A stretch of DNA of 64,000 nt from Euglena gracilis (taxonomy: Eukaryota > Euglenida > Euglenophyceae > Euglenales), in assembly GCA_039621445.1 (NCBI GenBank), contig CP154957.1:12048182-12112181 (forward strand), written 5' to 3'. Of this stretch, positions 23,856-34,650 are shown one piece after another (positions within the stretch are counted from its first letter, which is position 1; every line of letters starts with the position of its first letter). Below the pieces are notes generated by a model. That model did not search any database, had not been told where the DNA came from, and saw nothing but the letters and a program-made list of their open reading frames with translations. Position numbers and translations under genes: made by a program.

Positions 23856-24292
23856 ATCAGAAGTTTCCAGGGCCGATTTTAGGTCAAAGCACCCTCCTCG
23901 GTGCCATGGTGTTGCAGCGCTGTGGTTGGTGGGCAAGGGTCAGGGCTTGATATCAGGAGTGTGTCACGGCTTTAGGTGAGGGGTCTCAACCCCTCCCCTG
24001 TCCACATGGGGAGGTTCGGATCGACCCCAGGAGGTGCCAGGGACCCCCCAAAAGGTCAAATTTTTGTTCTTCTGGCACTGTGTGCCAATTTTTTGGCAAT
24101 TTTGACGCATTTTTGTCCAAAGATGCCTAAAGTGATATTTTCCGGTCGATTTTTTGGGGCGGTTCTTTGGCACGGCAGTTTTTGGCTGCGCCGCTGCTTT
24201 GGTTGGGGGGCGTCAGACCCCCCCACCTGCTCCCCTGCCCTCCCCACCAGGTTTTCCCACAGAGCCCCCTGACCCCCCCCCCCAACTCTCAG

Positions 24293-24590
24293 GAGAGCAG
24301 CAGCAGCAGCAGCAGCCTGCGCCTGATGCGCATGGCCCAGACCGTGGCCGAGGACGCCCCCCTCCCGCCGCCCGGCCCGCCCCGCCCCCCGACCGCCGCC
24401 GGCACGACCCCGGCGGAGGCGGTGCTGTCGGCGCTGCAGCGGCTCCAGGCGTCCGTGCCACCCCAGCGGTGGGGTCGGGAGCTGCAGGACCAGGTCAGGC
24501 GGCTCCACAAGAGGCTGGAGGAGTTGGCCCGCCCAGGGAGGCACGCCTGCCAGGCACCAGGCACCACCCCCTCCGCTCGGGGGGGGGGGG
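24293..24590 (+). CDS. Exon with Ser run, Pro-rich linker and coiled-coil-like helix
   Basis: Follows AACTCTCAG after a C-rich tract. An AGC run (six Ser) leads to LRLMRMAQTVAED, a Pro-rich linker, then AEAVLSALQRLQASV and LQDQVRRLHKRLEELARPG. The 3' border is unclear, because the frame runs into a G-run. The helical part resembles a subunit-binding coiled coil. No family assigned. Confidence 0.5.
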
Positions 24591-25959
24591 GTTGAAAGCT
24601 AAAAAAAAATTGCCGTCACACACCATCAAAGAGGGCATATATTTAAGGTTTTACAGGTTCAGGCAAAAATTTAGTCTACCACCCTATTTGGGATATTAGG
24701 GCTGATAAAAAGGTATTATAGGGCGCATATTTTCGGCGGGCAAGTGTTTCCCCCTGGGCCGACAGGATGAGAATTTTGTGGACCTAACCTCTTTCTTCCG
24801 TTGTTGATGTTTTGACTGGACCCCAAAAAATCATTGTCAATCATTATTCTCGGTCTCCCCAAAAAGACGCCAAATTTTCATTTCTGTCTTTCTGACCGTA
24901 TGTGTATCGGCTTAAATTGAGAAATTCACGTGAATTTTAGGTCCGAAATCCCCAAAATATCAGAAAATTTATCATTTTTATCGTCCCCATCATTTCCCTG
25001 AATTTTCCAGTGCCGCCAATTTAAGGTCAAAGTTCTGCTGTGGTGCTGGTTGATTGTCCATCGCATTCCATGTGAGAAAATAGTGGCCTTTTATGGTTGT
25101 TTTTTTTTTGGAGAGGGAAAGCTTGGGTTGCAAGTGGATTTGTTTGAAGTTCAGTGCAGCCAGTTTTTACGGTTGTTCGCATTGTTTAAGGCATCAATGT
25201 TTGTATCCCCGTCAGCATCCTCTTTTGGCAATACATTAAGAGGTTTTGTGTGTCGACGTGGCACGGGGAGGGTCATTGGTCGTGCAATTTGCTATTCGGA
25301 ATCTTATCCCCCCCAGAAAAACACAAAAATACTCGTTAATCGCATTTCCACCCAAATGGTATTTCTTGTCACTTGATTCACAACCTGTAAGATTTACAAA
25401 GAACAGGTTTTGCGGGTGATGGTTGCACAGAAATTTTCCTCAGCAACCACTGTGTTCTTTCCGCTTGTTGTTGATGGTTAGGTCACTTTGCTCGGTTGGG
25501 CAGAACAGGGTTAGTTAATGAGTGGGTAAAGGGCAGGTCATTTGGTACCGTGAAGTGTGCTTTCCTGCATTTCAACGCGAAGAAGGGTCACAACTGATGA
25601 CAGAGCATACCAAGCTTCAGAGCCCTGCGCCTACCCTCGGCAGCAATGTGTTGGATTCGCAGTCATTGACAGCTGGAACTGCTTCGTCGTCCAAACACTG
25701 CCACCCGCATAGTTTTCAGATTCAACGTTCTTCATCTCCATCCTCTTTTTTTCCAAACAAATATGGATTTTGGATGTTTGTAAAATCCATACACACACAC
25801 CCACGCGCGCACACACATGTCTTTTGCTGGGTGCTGTCACAGCTCTGCCATCTTTTCAAACCATTTGAGAAAGTGGCATTGTTCCCATCCACGCCCACTC
25901 GTTTGTTCAGCTTTCATTCTGCTTCACATTGACCCATTTTCGCCAGCGCAGCCTCGCCC

Positions 25960-26303
25960 CAGCAAGGTGGCAGTGGGCCCACCAGTAACACCACCGGCTG
26001 TGGCACATTGACATTTGCCTCTCTGGCACCCGCCGTGCCCCCCGCCCGCCAACCCAGCCTGGCGGGCTATTGGCCGCAGGGCAGTGCTGGTCCCCTGCCG
26101 GTCCGCTCTACGCCCGCACCGCGACTGCCGCCGGTTCCGAGTGCCACGGCCCCCATGAGGTTCCCGCCGGTGCCGCAGACGTGGTCGACGCGCGTGGCGC
26201 ATCGCCCGCTTCCGACCCCGGGCGAAGAGCAACAGCAGCAACAGCATTGGCCCCACACGCAGGCCGCGGGGCTCAACGGGTTGCGGGGCTCTGCCAACCC
26301 CTG
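25960..26303 (+). CDS. Pro/Ala-rich exon candidate with short Gln run
   Basis: A GC-rich island with frame FASLAPAVPPARQPSLAGYW, several PPVP motifs, and a five-Gln run from CAG/CAA codons near 26230. Low-complexity composition means it could be a disordered region of a protein or simply a GC-rich island. Both strands are open. Confidence 0.3.
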
Positions 26304-27885
26304 ACAAGGCCTTGCATGACGCTAAGACGCTGGTATTAAAACGCCGCAAAGGCGTTTTTTTTAAAAAGACAATGTGCCACATTTTAAGTTAATTTAATGC
26401 GCAACAAGTTGCGAGTCTCATTCCAGGCCTGCCAACACCGGCCGGCTTCGTTTCAGCCAATGGCAACACGACAACACCTTACCTCTGGTGGCAAATTATT
26501 GCCATTTGCCTCCAGGCAGCACAATGGTTTTGTACCAGGACATTTGCATCCTGCACAAGATGTTGTCAAAAACGGGTTCTCTCACCCTTTGATTCCTATT
26601 GATCTCATCTGAATCTATTTTAACAGCTCAAAATCAGCCCCCCAATTTAAAACTCTCCAAAAATTTAAGCAACCCCCAATTTTAAGCAGCTTTTGGGGCC
26701 GAACCGACCAACACCCAAATTGAAACAACCCGCTGAAACCCTAAAATTTCAGCAACCCCTAAAAATGCAGGTAAAATTCAGGGAAAGTGAAGAAAAATCT
26801 CCAATCCAACCATCCATCAGCAACAAAAACCACCCAAGGTTACAATCACTGGGTTGGGGTTTGGGTTTGAAAGGAAAGCATTTCTCACAAAATGTGCTTT
26901 TTTCGTTAGAGCAGAGGCATTTTTGTTGTCCTTTTGGTGCGAATTTGAGCAGCCTTTCGGCTTATCTGGTTCAATGCAAATTTAGGCTAGCCACCAAATT
27001 GAAGCAGCCCCTTGGGCCTTTTGGCCGAATTCTAATTTCAGCAATGCTTGCTTGCATTTGGGGCGGCGGTCTGGGACTCTTTCCAATTGATTTGGGGTAT
27101 TATCTTCACAGAATTATGTTGATCTTTCCAACCATGCCTGGCTTATTTGATAGTTTTTGAAGCACTCCATCGGGTGGGGTGATTCTCTGAGATAAGTTTT
27201 GAAATTTGTTTGTGATATTGTTTTATTGTTTTGCATATATTTCAAACCACACATGCGTTAAGATGGTTAAGCTCAATGATGCAAATGCTAAGTTTTATGA
27301 TCCAGTGTTCCCGACCTCATCATGAGAAGAGGAGAAAAGTATTTTCCCCCTCTGTTTGATAACGCAAGTTTGCCAACGAAATGAATGGCACAATACTTTG
27401 CATATTTTTCCAACAGCTTTAAATTGCTGCCCCCCCTTAAAAACGTGAGAGGTCCATTTTCTTCAGGGCAACTATTAATTTTAACCCTGTCCCCATCGCA
27501 AACCAGTAGCAAAAAATCTGCACTTTCCTACCATGGAGTTCTGAAAATTCATAAAAATTCGAGGAAATAGCAGCCCTAAATTAGTGTACCCGAGGGGGTG
27601 GAGGTCCCACAAAATTATGCGAGGCGGGGGGGGGACGACTCACCTTGCCCTGATCAGGTCCCCTGTTCCCTCATTGTCGAGATGACCCTGTCAAATGTGT
27701 AGTAGCTGGGGAGGTGACGTTCATATTCGTGCGTGGTGGGCAAAACAGGAAAAAGGTGCTGTTGCAGTTTGTGTATTGTTCGTTGCAGGAGAAACAAGTT
27801 GGATTTGCTTGATAGGCTTGATAGGGATCGGGATCGGGAACGAGCGTGGCCAACGCCAACTTCTTTGCCCCTTTTGCTTGCAACA
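26304..27885. other. Non-coding stretch
   Basis: A/T-rich DNA with degenerate AGCA(A/C)CCC and 'aaatttaagcaacccc' units at 26640-26770. Nothing convincing as an exon. Confidence 0.5.
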
Positions 27886-28260
27886 GGACGCTGTACTACG
27901 GCAGCAATGAACGGATGGTAGGCAACTGCGGACCGAAGCGCTCCTGTCCACCTTCCGACATACCGGACGGGCCCCGGATGAAATACCAACGCGTCGACGT
28001 GGTCGGGATGGGTCGCGCGTGACGGCCCGAAACGTCCACTTGCCGCGCTGGTCACTTTGCCTGTTGTGTTGGCGTTTGCCGACAGCCGTTTCCGGTCGAC
28101 GTGCACTTTTGAGCCGCAGCCCCAGCGCAAAGACTGGGTCAGCACTCAGGCTCACTGGACACACGTCCGACCCGGAACATACGTTGCACCAAACCCACTG
28201 TCGCCCCGCCAACCCCTCATGCAGGGACGTGGCGGGCAGCTTCCCACATCGACAGCGATG
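27886..28260 (+). CDS. GC-rich exon candidate(s), frame not settled
   Basis: The first part reads TLYYGSNERMVGNCGPKRS and then a stop at 28021. The second part in another frame reads LPVVLAFADSRFRSTCTF. A minus-strand frame covers the same stretch. Either two + exons with a small intron, or a compositional island. Confidence 0.3.
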
Positions 28261-30385
28261 CACACAACACCAAAACCTGACATGGTTTCTTACCCACTGA
28301 CCTCATTTTTTGTGAATTTGACGCCCCTGAGCATGCATGGTGTTGGCTCTGAGTACAATCACTGACAGGCAAGACCATCTCCAATTTCTTTGTCATCTTA
28401 CGAACCGGGATGGTAACTGACGGTGCTAATTTCCCTTGCAATGCAAAGACAGAACTGCATGTACTGTTTGCAGCAATAACGGATGTGCAACTTTGCAAGT
28501 GACATGCAGGGGTTGGGCGTGGATTTGGGAGGTAGAAACGACGCCAACCACTAGGCTTGTACTGGGCCGGTCATGAAACCGCACTTTTGACGTTCACTCC
28601 CGAAACCCCTGCCCCAAAATGTGTTTTTGCACACTCTTTCCTGTGACACTGCACCCTGCACAATCATAACTGGTCAGCATTAAGGCTTAACCATAACTTT
28701 TACATGTCACAAAAAGAAGACGTACAGGAGTCAAAGAAATCATTGACGGAATGCTGGCATACGGTTTTTACTAGGAATTTAACCCGCCCATCTTATTTCT
28801 ACAATCATGCCTGAGAATCTTTCTTTGTCAAACGAACGACAACGTGACTTTGTTAATGACTTAGACGTAATTTATAAGTCTGAGCAATTCTTTGACAAAG
28901 CATGACGCAAACACAAAAGCATTACACAGCACTAAAGGACGGGAAAGCATTACAGACAATACGAATAATGATGCAAACCATTATTTACATCGTAAAAAAT
29001 GCGGATGAGATTTCCATCAGAAATTTTTTTTCCAAAAATGCGAGGAGAATGCACCGAGGTGGGCTCCAGTCAAGCGGCACTTGTGGGGTAATTGGGCAAG
29101 GATAACGGTGTGGGATTCACACATAATGTGCATGGGGTCCATCGATTGTGGCCTCTGTGTCCGAAGCTCAGTCTCAGGCTCAGGCTCAAGCTGGCCGTGC
29201 TTTTGCTGAAATTTTTTCCACCCTGGGGCTCTGCATTTTTTTTCAACAAAGTGTGTTGTCAAAAAGTGCAACTATTGGTACTCGATTAGTGTTTTTTTGT
29301 CCAAAAATATGTCCCAATGGTTCAGTATTTGCTGCACAAAGACAACAAGAAATTCACACGCTTGTCTGCTTGGGGCCTTGGGGGGCACAATGGACATAAA
29401 AAATTTGGTTTTCGAAAAACTCGCCCAAATATTTCTTGAAAAACAGGTCACAATTTCTAGAGTAGATCAAGAAAGGTATTTTGCGAAGTGTTATTTTTGG
29501 TTCTTTCTGTGGAGGTACGGCTGGAAAAGATGCTGGCTGGAACCCTCCCTGGGGGGGTGGGGGGGCTGGACCGGCTGTTACGAGAACGATAAATGAAGCC
29601 CAAATCCAACCGGGTTGGAAATTTAGCCAAAATTTTGAGATGAAAACAAAAGACTCAAAAATGTAATTTTGTTCATTTTAAAAGAAATTTCGGCACTTGC
29701 ACAGAAAAAAAATTTTTTTTGGTGATCCAGGCTTTAGCAGGATGGAAGAATTTATTTTCACTCGAACCCGCTGTCTGGCTAGGAGATGCTGACTGTAAAA
29801 AAAAACGTGTGAATTTGGGTAAGTTGAAGAAAAATTAGAACAATTCCAACCAGCATTTGGGCTGCAATGTCAGTGGAGGAGAAGAATGGGGCATAATTAA
29901 ATTGGTACTGAAAAAATTGGTTACAGCAAAATTTGGCTGAAACCCTTCGAATTATGTGCAAAAATGCGCGTGGTCTCAAAAAAATGACGATGGTTGGACC
30001 CCCCTGAGGTTCTTTCAGCAATTCCCTGGTTGATTCTGTCCAGCATGCGATTTTAAAAATGATACCACTCGCTCTGCTTTTACCTGAAATGAACTGTTGC
30101 CAAAGCAGTTGCTTCGAAGAGTGACCTATAAGAGGTTCTCAACCAATACGAGAGATCATGCCTCTAAATCAGCAACTTCCAAAGAAAAACCTGAGAAAAT
30201 TCGCTTCTTTTTCATGGGCCCAACAAATAAATTTCGGTGTTCCGATTGCTGATTAGGGTTAGTCCAGTTTACAGCACTCTTCAAGTGTTTTTGCCCCGTT
30301 GTTTTCTTTTATTTGAGGCGCCATGAAATATTTTTCGGATCATTTCTTTGTAATTTTTTGTTCATTTTTTTCTCCCTCTTCCTAG
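28261..30385. other. No supported gene
   Basis: The best candidate is a frame near 29145-29225 reading SVSEAQSQAQAQAGRAFAEI, too repetitive to trust. A G-run lies at about 29551-29566. Confidence 0.45.
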
Positions 30386-30564
30386 GTGAGAAGTTGTCTA
30401 ATGTTTCTCCGTTGCATTTGATGCGGCCTGTTGCTTTGTTGGCCAAAGCCAACCCCAACAATTTATGGCCCACCTCTTTCCACCCCCCTTTCGGAGCTGA
30501 AGCCTTGGTTGAAGCTACAAGCCTTTGCAGATTTGTGCCAAATGTGATATGTCCCAAGCACTAA
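30386..30564 (+). CDS. Weak terminal-exon candidate
   Basis: After TTCCTAG the frame reads SPLHLMRPVALLAKANPNNL and then runs to a TAA at 30562. Composition is not as GC-rich as the good exons. Unknown product. Confidence 0.25.
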
Positions 30565-31269
30565 AAACCAGGATGCAGAGGCAAGTATTACCTTCATACC
30601 ACCGTTGGAGGTCTCAATTTTTACACAGAGTCAAACGTCATGCTATTCTGTAAGAAGAAGAAGGGGGGCATTTAGGTTTCAGCATTGGGTTCTATTTCTA
30701 AAAAAAATTGAAGCACCCGTGAACATTTACCAATCTTGAAGGCTGCCTCCGTGCGATGAATGCATCGTTTTTTTTGGGGGGGGGCTTCGCTTCTTCAAGG
30801 CTGGAGCTCTTCCCTGGGGAACACATCCCAGGCAGGGGAAGGTGTCGCACAGCGACTCTTTCTGGCGTACAACAAGCGAATTCGCAGCTTCAATATGCAG
30901 CAGCGGGATTCGTGCCTGATGGGGTCTTTTGTGAAAGTGCATCGAAAAAACACGAATGCCCAAATAGGAGAATCAAAGACCATGGTCCTCCTGACAGTAT
31001 ATTTTTGCTGCTCCTCACAAAGTGTGTGTCTTTGACTGCTATTTGGTCAGGGCCATTACAAACCAATGATCGGCGGGGCGTCTTTGGACAAGTTTGGCCA
31101 CCCAGCATGGGGAAGGTTAATTACCAGTCCTGTTGCCTACATGCCAATGTGGTTTTTTTTTTGGAATCCTAGGATCTGACCAGGAGCAGGCCAAAGGACG
31201 GGGGGTAACGTTTTCCTCATCATTTTTGGAATATGACTCCCCCATATCATCATCATCACCAGGCCTCTC

Positions 31270-31476
31270 TTGGCAAGTACAACCACAGACGACATACGAC
31301 ATGTATCAGTGGCACTGAAACGTGGCCAGCGCGACACATTTGCAGTGCCATTCATCTTAACAATTTTGCAACACAAAAAAAAAAGCATTGGTGCACACTT
31401 GAACGGGACTATGAAACAACTCGAAGAAGTGTTGCTGTTTTTTTTGTGGCAGCTTTCAAATATTTGCACCTGGGGT
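31270..31476 (+). CDS. Weak exon candidate (frame TTTDDIRHVSVALKRG)
   Basis: The frame reads DDIRHVSVALKRGQRDTFAV, then GTMKQLEEVLLFFLWQLSNI. It has protein-like texture but average composition and no clear borders. It ends at a family B element. Confidence 0.25.
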
Positions 31477-31915
31477 CAGGCTTCTGCTTAAGGGATTGCA
31501 GTACCCCCCCGGGGGGGCTGGACTGCAGCTAGTCCAAATTTGGCTAGTGGTATTTCTAGCAGCCCCCCCCCCCCCCGGGGGAGTCTGCTAGCAGGGCTAG
31601 CTAGTGGAAAATATTTTTCCAGTGACCGGCGCGAAGCGCCGGAAATTTTTTTGGGACCCCCAAAAATGGCCCAAAATGCCCGTTTTTTGGCTATTTTTGG
31701 GAATTTTTGGAACTAAATCAGCCAAAAACTTATAAAAAACCTCATTTCCACCTCGGCGCACAGCGCCGGAGGAAAAATTTTTTTCCAGTGGGTGGGACCC
31801 CCGGACCCCCCCCCCCCCCCCGAGGGGAGGGGGTCTAGCTAGTCCATTTTTTCCTGTGTCTAGCCGATTGGCTAGCCAGCACCCCCCCCCCCGGGGGTCC
31901 TTAAGCAAAAGCCTG
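31477..31915. repeat. Interspersed element, family B, copy 3 (full length)
   Basis: Terminal inverted repeats are CAGGCTTCTGCTTAAGGG and CCTTAAGCAAAAGCCTG. Flanks CCTGGGGT and CTGGGGGT agree at 6 of 8 positions, consistent with a decayed 8-bp target duplication. Inside are three C-run/G-run hairpins and the palindrome GGCGCGAAGCGCC. The length and lack of any open frame mark it as non-autonomous. Confidence 0.85.
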
Positions 31916-32120
31916 CTGGGGGTCCCAGCAATTCAACAGGTGGGCCATTTTCTTAATCACACCATGGTGTGGGATGAATGTGCATTGCCCTTATTGTGCA
32001 GTGCGACACTAGTGGGCACCCACAAGCAAGTGAAGACACAGCCCTAATAAGAGGACCTACATACCCCAGACTTTTTGTAGGTAAAAAACCCTGTTTCTGG
32101 CACCCAGTCCACAAAGAAAC

Positions 32121-32180
32121 AGTAAAAAGATATTTGATTTGGCGCCAAACAGTAAAAAGATATTTGATTTGGCGCCAAAC
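32121..32180. repeat. Exact 2 x 30-bp tandem repeat containing TTTGGCGCCAAA
   Basis: Two perfect copies of a 30-bp unit (32121-32150, 32151-32180). Each contains the palindrome TTTGGCGCCAAAC, which matches the known consensus for E2F/DP transcription factors. No gene start can be placed nearby, so a regulatory role is only possible. Confidence 0.9.
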
Positions 32181-32650
32181 AAAAATAACAACGAAAGGCC
32201 GAAAAGAGGGGAAGTTGATGCAAAGGGCCCCTTTCTGTGACAAGTGCATCCTTCATCAGTGCATCGTGCTGTATTTTGTGCCCCAGCACACCCAAACATT
32301 CCTAAAAAGTACAGCCCTGTGCATTGGGGGGTGTCGCTGCCCTTCTTTATTAATTGGCGGTAAAGAACACATCACACCGTGCAGTTGGGGGGAGGTATGC
32401 TGAGTATTTGTTTTGTGTTTGTTTCGCATATTTATGGCTTATCTGTTTGATTGTTCAAAATAGCATTAGTTTTGCAAATTTCCCCTAATTTTGGCCCAAA
32501 TCTTGGCATTTTTTGAAAGTTCAGCATTGTTGTGTATTGGGGTGTTTGTGCTAAACCAAGTAAAGAAGTCTTAACCCCAGTTTGTTGAGAAAGTGGTCAC
32601 TACTGGAAATTTTTGAGCTTTTGTTCCATGGGATTGGACCCCCCTCTCAG

Positions 32651-32690
32651 GTAACCGCCGGGTTACAGTGGTGGAAGAACCAGATTCCTG
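32651..32690 (+). CDS. Small exon candidate (frame VTAGLQWWKNQIP)
   Basis: 40 nt between a CTCTCAG acceptor and a CCTG|GTGAGT donor, both consensus. Reads VTAGLQWWKNQIP. Too short to identify. Confidence 0.35.
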
Positions 32691-34140
32691 GTGAGTGCTA
32701 CCGTGCGGATTGTCGTGCTGTGTGGTGCGGGCAGCTGCCGTGTAGGTTGTCGTGCTGTGTGGGTGCGGGCACCTGTAAAAACCCTGTCCTTTGTGGAATT
32801 CTGGATGGTTTGCAATTTCCCTTTAAACAGAACAACCTCCTTCGCAGGTATATGCACATATGCCATATGCAAGGCCCATCTTGGCTTCTAAGGAGGTGTT
32901 ATGGTGCCAACTTTGCACGAATGACAACAAATTACCTGTAGTCGGTAGAGATTGCTCAAAATTTAAGAAGCCATCGTTTTTCTAGCCCATTTGGGGTATT
33001 TTAAAAGAAGCATTGGTTATATTAAACGCCAAATTTGAAACATCAACAGACTGGCAATGTACACCATCAAAAAAAAATTAGTCTTCCCAGTTTTCCAGCA
33101 ACCAGCGGGTTGGCCCTCCCTGGAAGCCTGAAGATATTATGAGCTTGTGTTAACTCTAAAAATGCTGTCAGACCTCAATCAACAATAAACATCTCTAAGT
33201 CCAAACCCCAGCTTTATTCTCAATTAACACCCAAACCCACCCCTCCCACGCAAAATCTCATATTGCCAATTTTTTTTTGCCAAGGATTCGCCAATTGGAA
33301 TGTTTGACAGTTTTGTGGTTATGCCACAATGCTTCTCTTGCCTTCGGGTCATTGTCTTGCCCACTTCCCATTTTTAGCCAGTAATGGAGGCCCGAGGGCT
33401 TACCCATTTCGTTTCTCACGCCCTCATTTGTAGCCCCTAAGTAAATAAGGCCAGGTCAGATTATTAATGATTTAATGATTTAATGATAGTAATGATTCGG
33501 GCAGCCAAAGGGTAGTTTCACATTAATGACTGTATCTTGTTGTTATGTGTGCAATGTTGGAACCATTATTCTTACTTAGGGGCACACGGTGCATGTGCAT
33601 GTGCATGTGCAAGCAAAGGTTGCTCAGGGGAATTACAAACCACCAGGAAGTCCATAAAGGACGACATTTTCTTTACGGAGTGTATTATTTTGAGAATTCT
33701 TTGTGAATTTATCTGCTTTTATTTTGTTATTTCCTGTTTTTATGTGTCTTTGACTTGAAGTTTGCTATGTCACAGCCCCCCCCCCCCCTTGTGCCGCCAG
33801 GCCCAATACCGATGGGTATTTTTCCATAAGCCAGGCAGACAGCCATTTTTTCAACATTTTCCTTACTTTATCCCCAATATCATGCAATTTCGATATCTTT
33901 TTGTCTGCTTTTCTTATCCAGGTTTGGAACTTTTCCCCATTTAGTGCTTATTGTCAGCTAATTTTTCAACTCTTTCCCCTGCATATTTTGCACTTATTTT
34001 GGGAACAGAGCAGCATTTATTTCGGGTGCCGCCCCCGTGTGCTGCAAATTCTTTGATCTTGGACAGGTCCCTCGTGATTTTCTTTTCAATTATTAAGTTG
34101 AGGTTTTCCCTGTTCCAGGATGTCGGTCAACCGGCTCAGG
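32691..34140. other. No supported gene
   Basis: A/T-rich DNA with a small GTGCAT repeat near 33590 and a TTTAATGA repeat near 33465. A C-run lies at 33777. Confidence 0.5.
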
Positions 34141-34156
34141 ACTGGGACAAGGGCGT

Positions 34157-34505
34157 TTGACCCCCCCCCCCCCACTTATAAACCCCCCCTCGGCCGACCA
34201 ACCAAACCGAATCCTATACCCCCCCCCCCCGGGAAGAGAAACAGAAACCGCCGGGGACGATTTTTTCGGCCGCAAACCACCGAAAAACTGATTTTTTGGC
34301 AATTTTTTTTGAGACCGACCATCATCAAAAATGCCATTTTTGACCAGATTTGCTAAAAATTGCCAATTCCGGGGGGTTTTGGCGTCATTTTGGGGGGGGT
34401 TGGATTTTCACCAACAATTCTGGGACCTGTAACCCCCCCCCCCCCACTTATGAACCCCCCCCTTCGGCCGACCAACCAAACCGGATCCATAAACCGCGGG
34501 GGGGT
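34157..34505. repeat. Direct repeat pair of a C-run unit
   Basis: A C-run followed by ACTTAT(A/G)AACCCCCCC and TCGGCCGACCAACCAAACCG occurs at about 34157 and again at about 34436. The DNA between contains GGTTTGCGGCCG-type and 'ttttttggcaatttttttt' blocks. Likely one more small element. Confidence 0.6.
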
Positions 34506-34559
34506 TATAAGGGGGGTTAGAGTTATCCACCTTTCCGACCATCAATTGCAACAATACAG

Positions 34560-34650
34560 TCCGCAATATTGCCCAAGGCTCTGAAGCTGAAGTGAAGGTG
34601 TGTGACGAGCTCCAAGCTTCAAGCTCTGTTGTGGCGGGGGTCAGTGCCAA
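34560..34650 (+). CDS. Possible Qb-SNARE exon of the SNAP-like gene
   Basis: After AATACAG the frame reads RNIAQGSEAEVKVCDELQAS. The spacing of A-Q, S-E, V and D-E-L-Q resembles the start of the Qb helix in SNAP-25 relatives. The right border may be at GGCGGGG|GTCAGT. Assignment by pattern only. Confidence 0.35.

Noticed and set aside
27721-28263. 180-codon minus-strand frame
   Set aside because: Its Cys/Arg/Ser-rich texture looks like a shadow of a GC-rich + strand island, though the + strand frame is also not settled.
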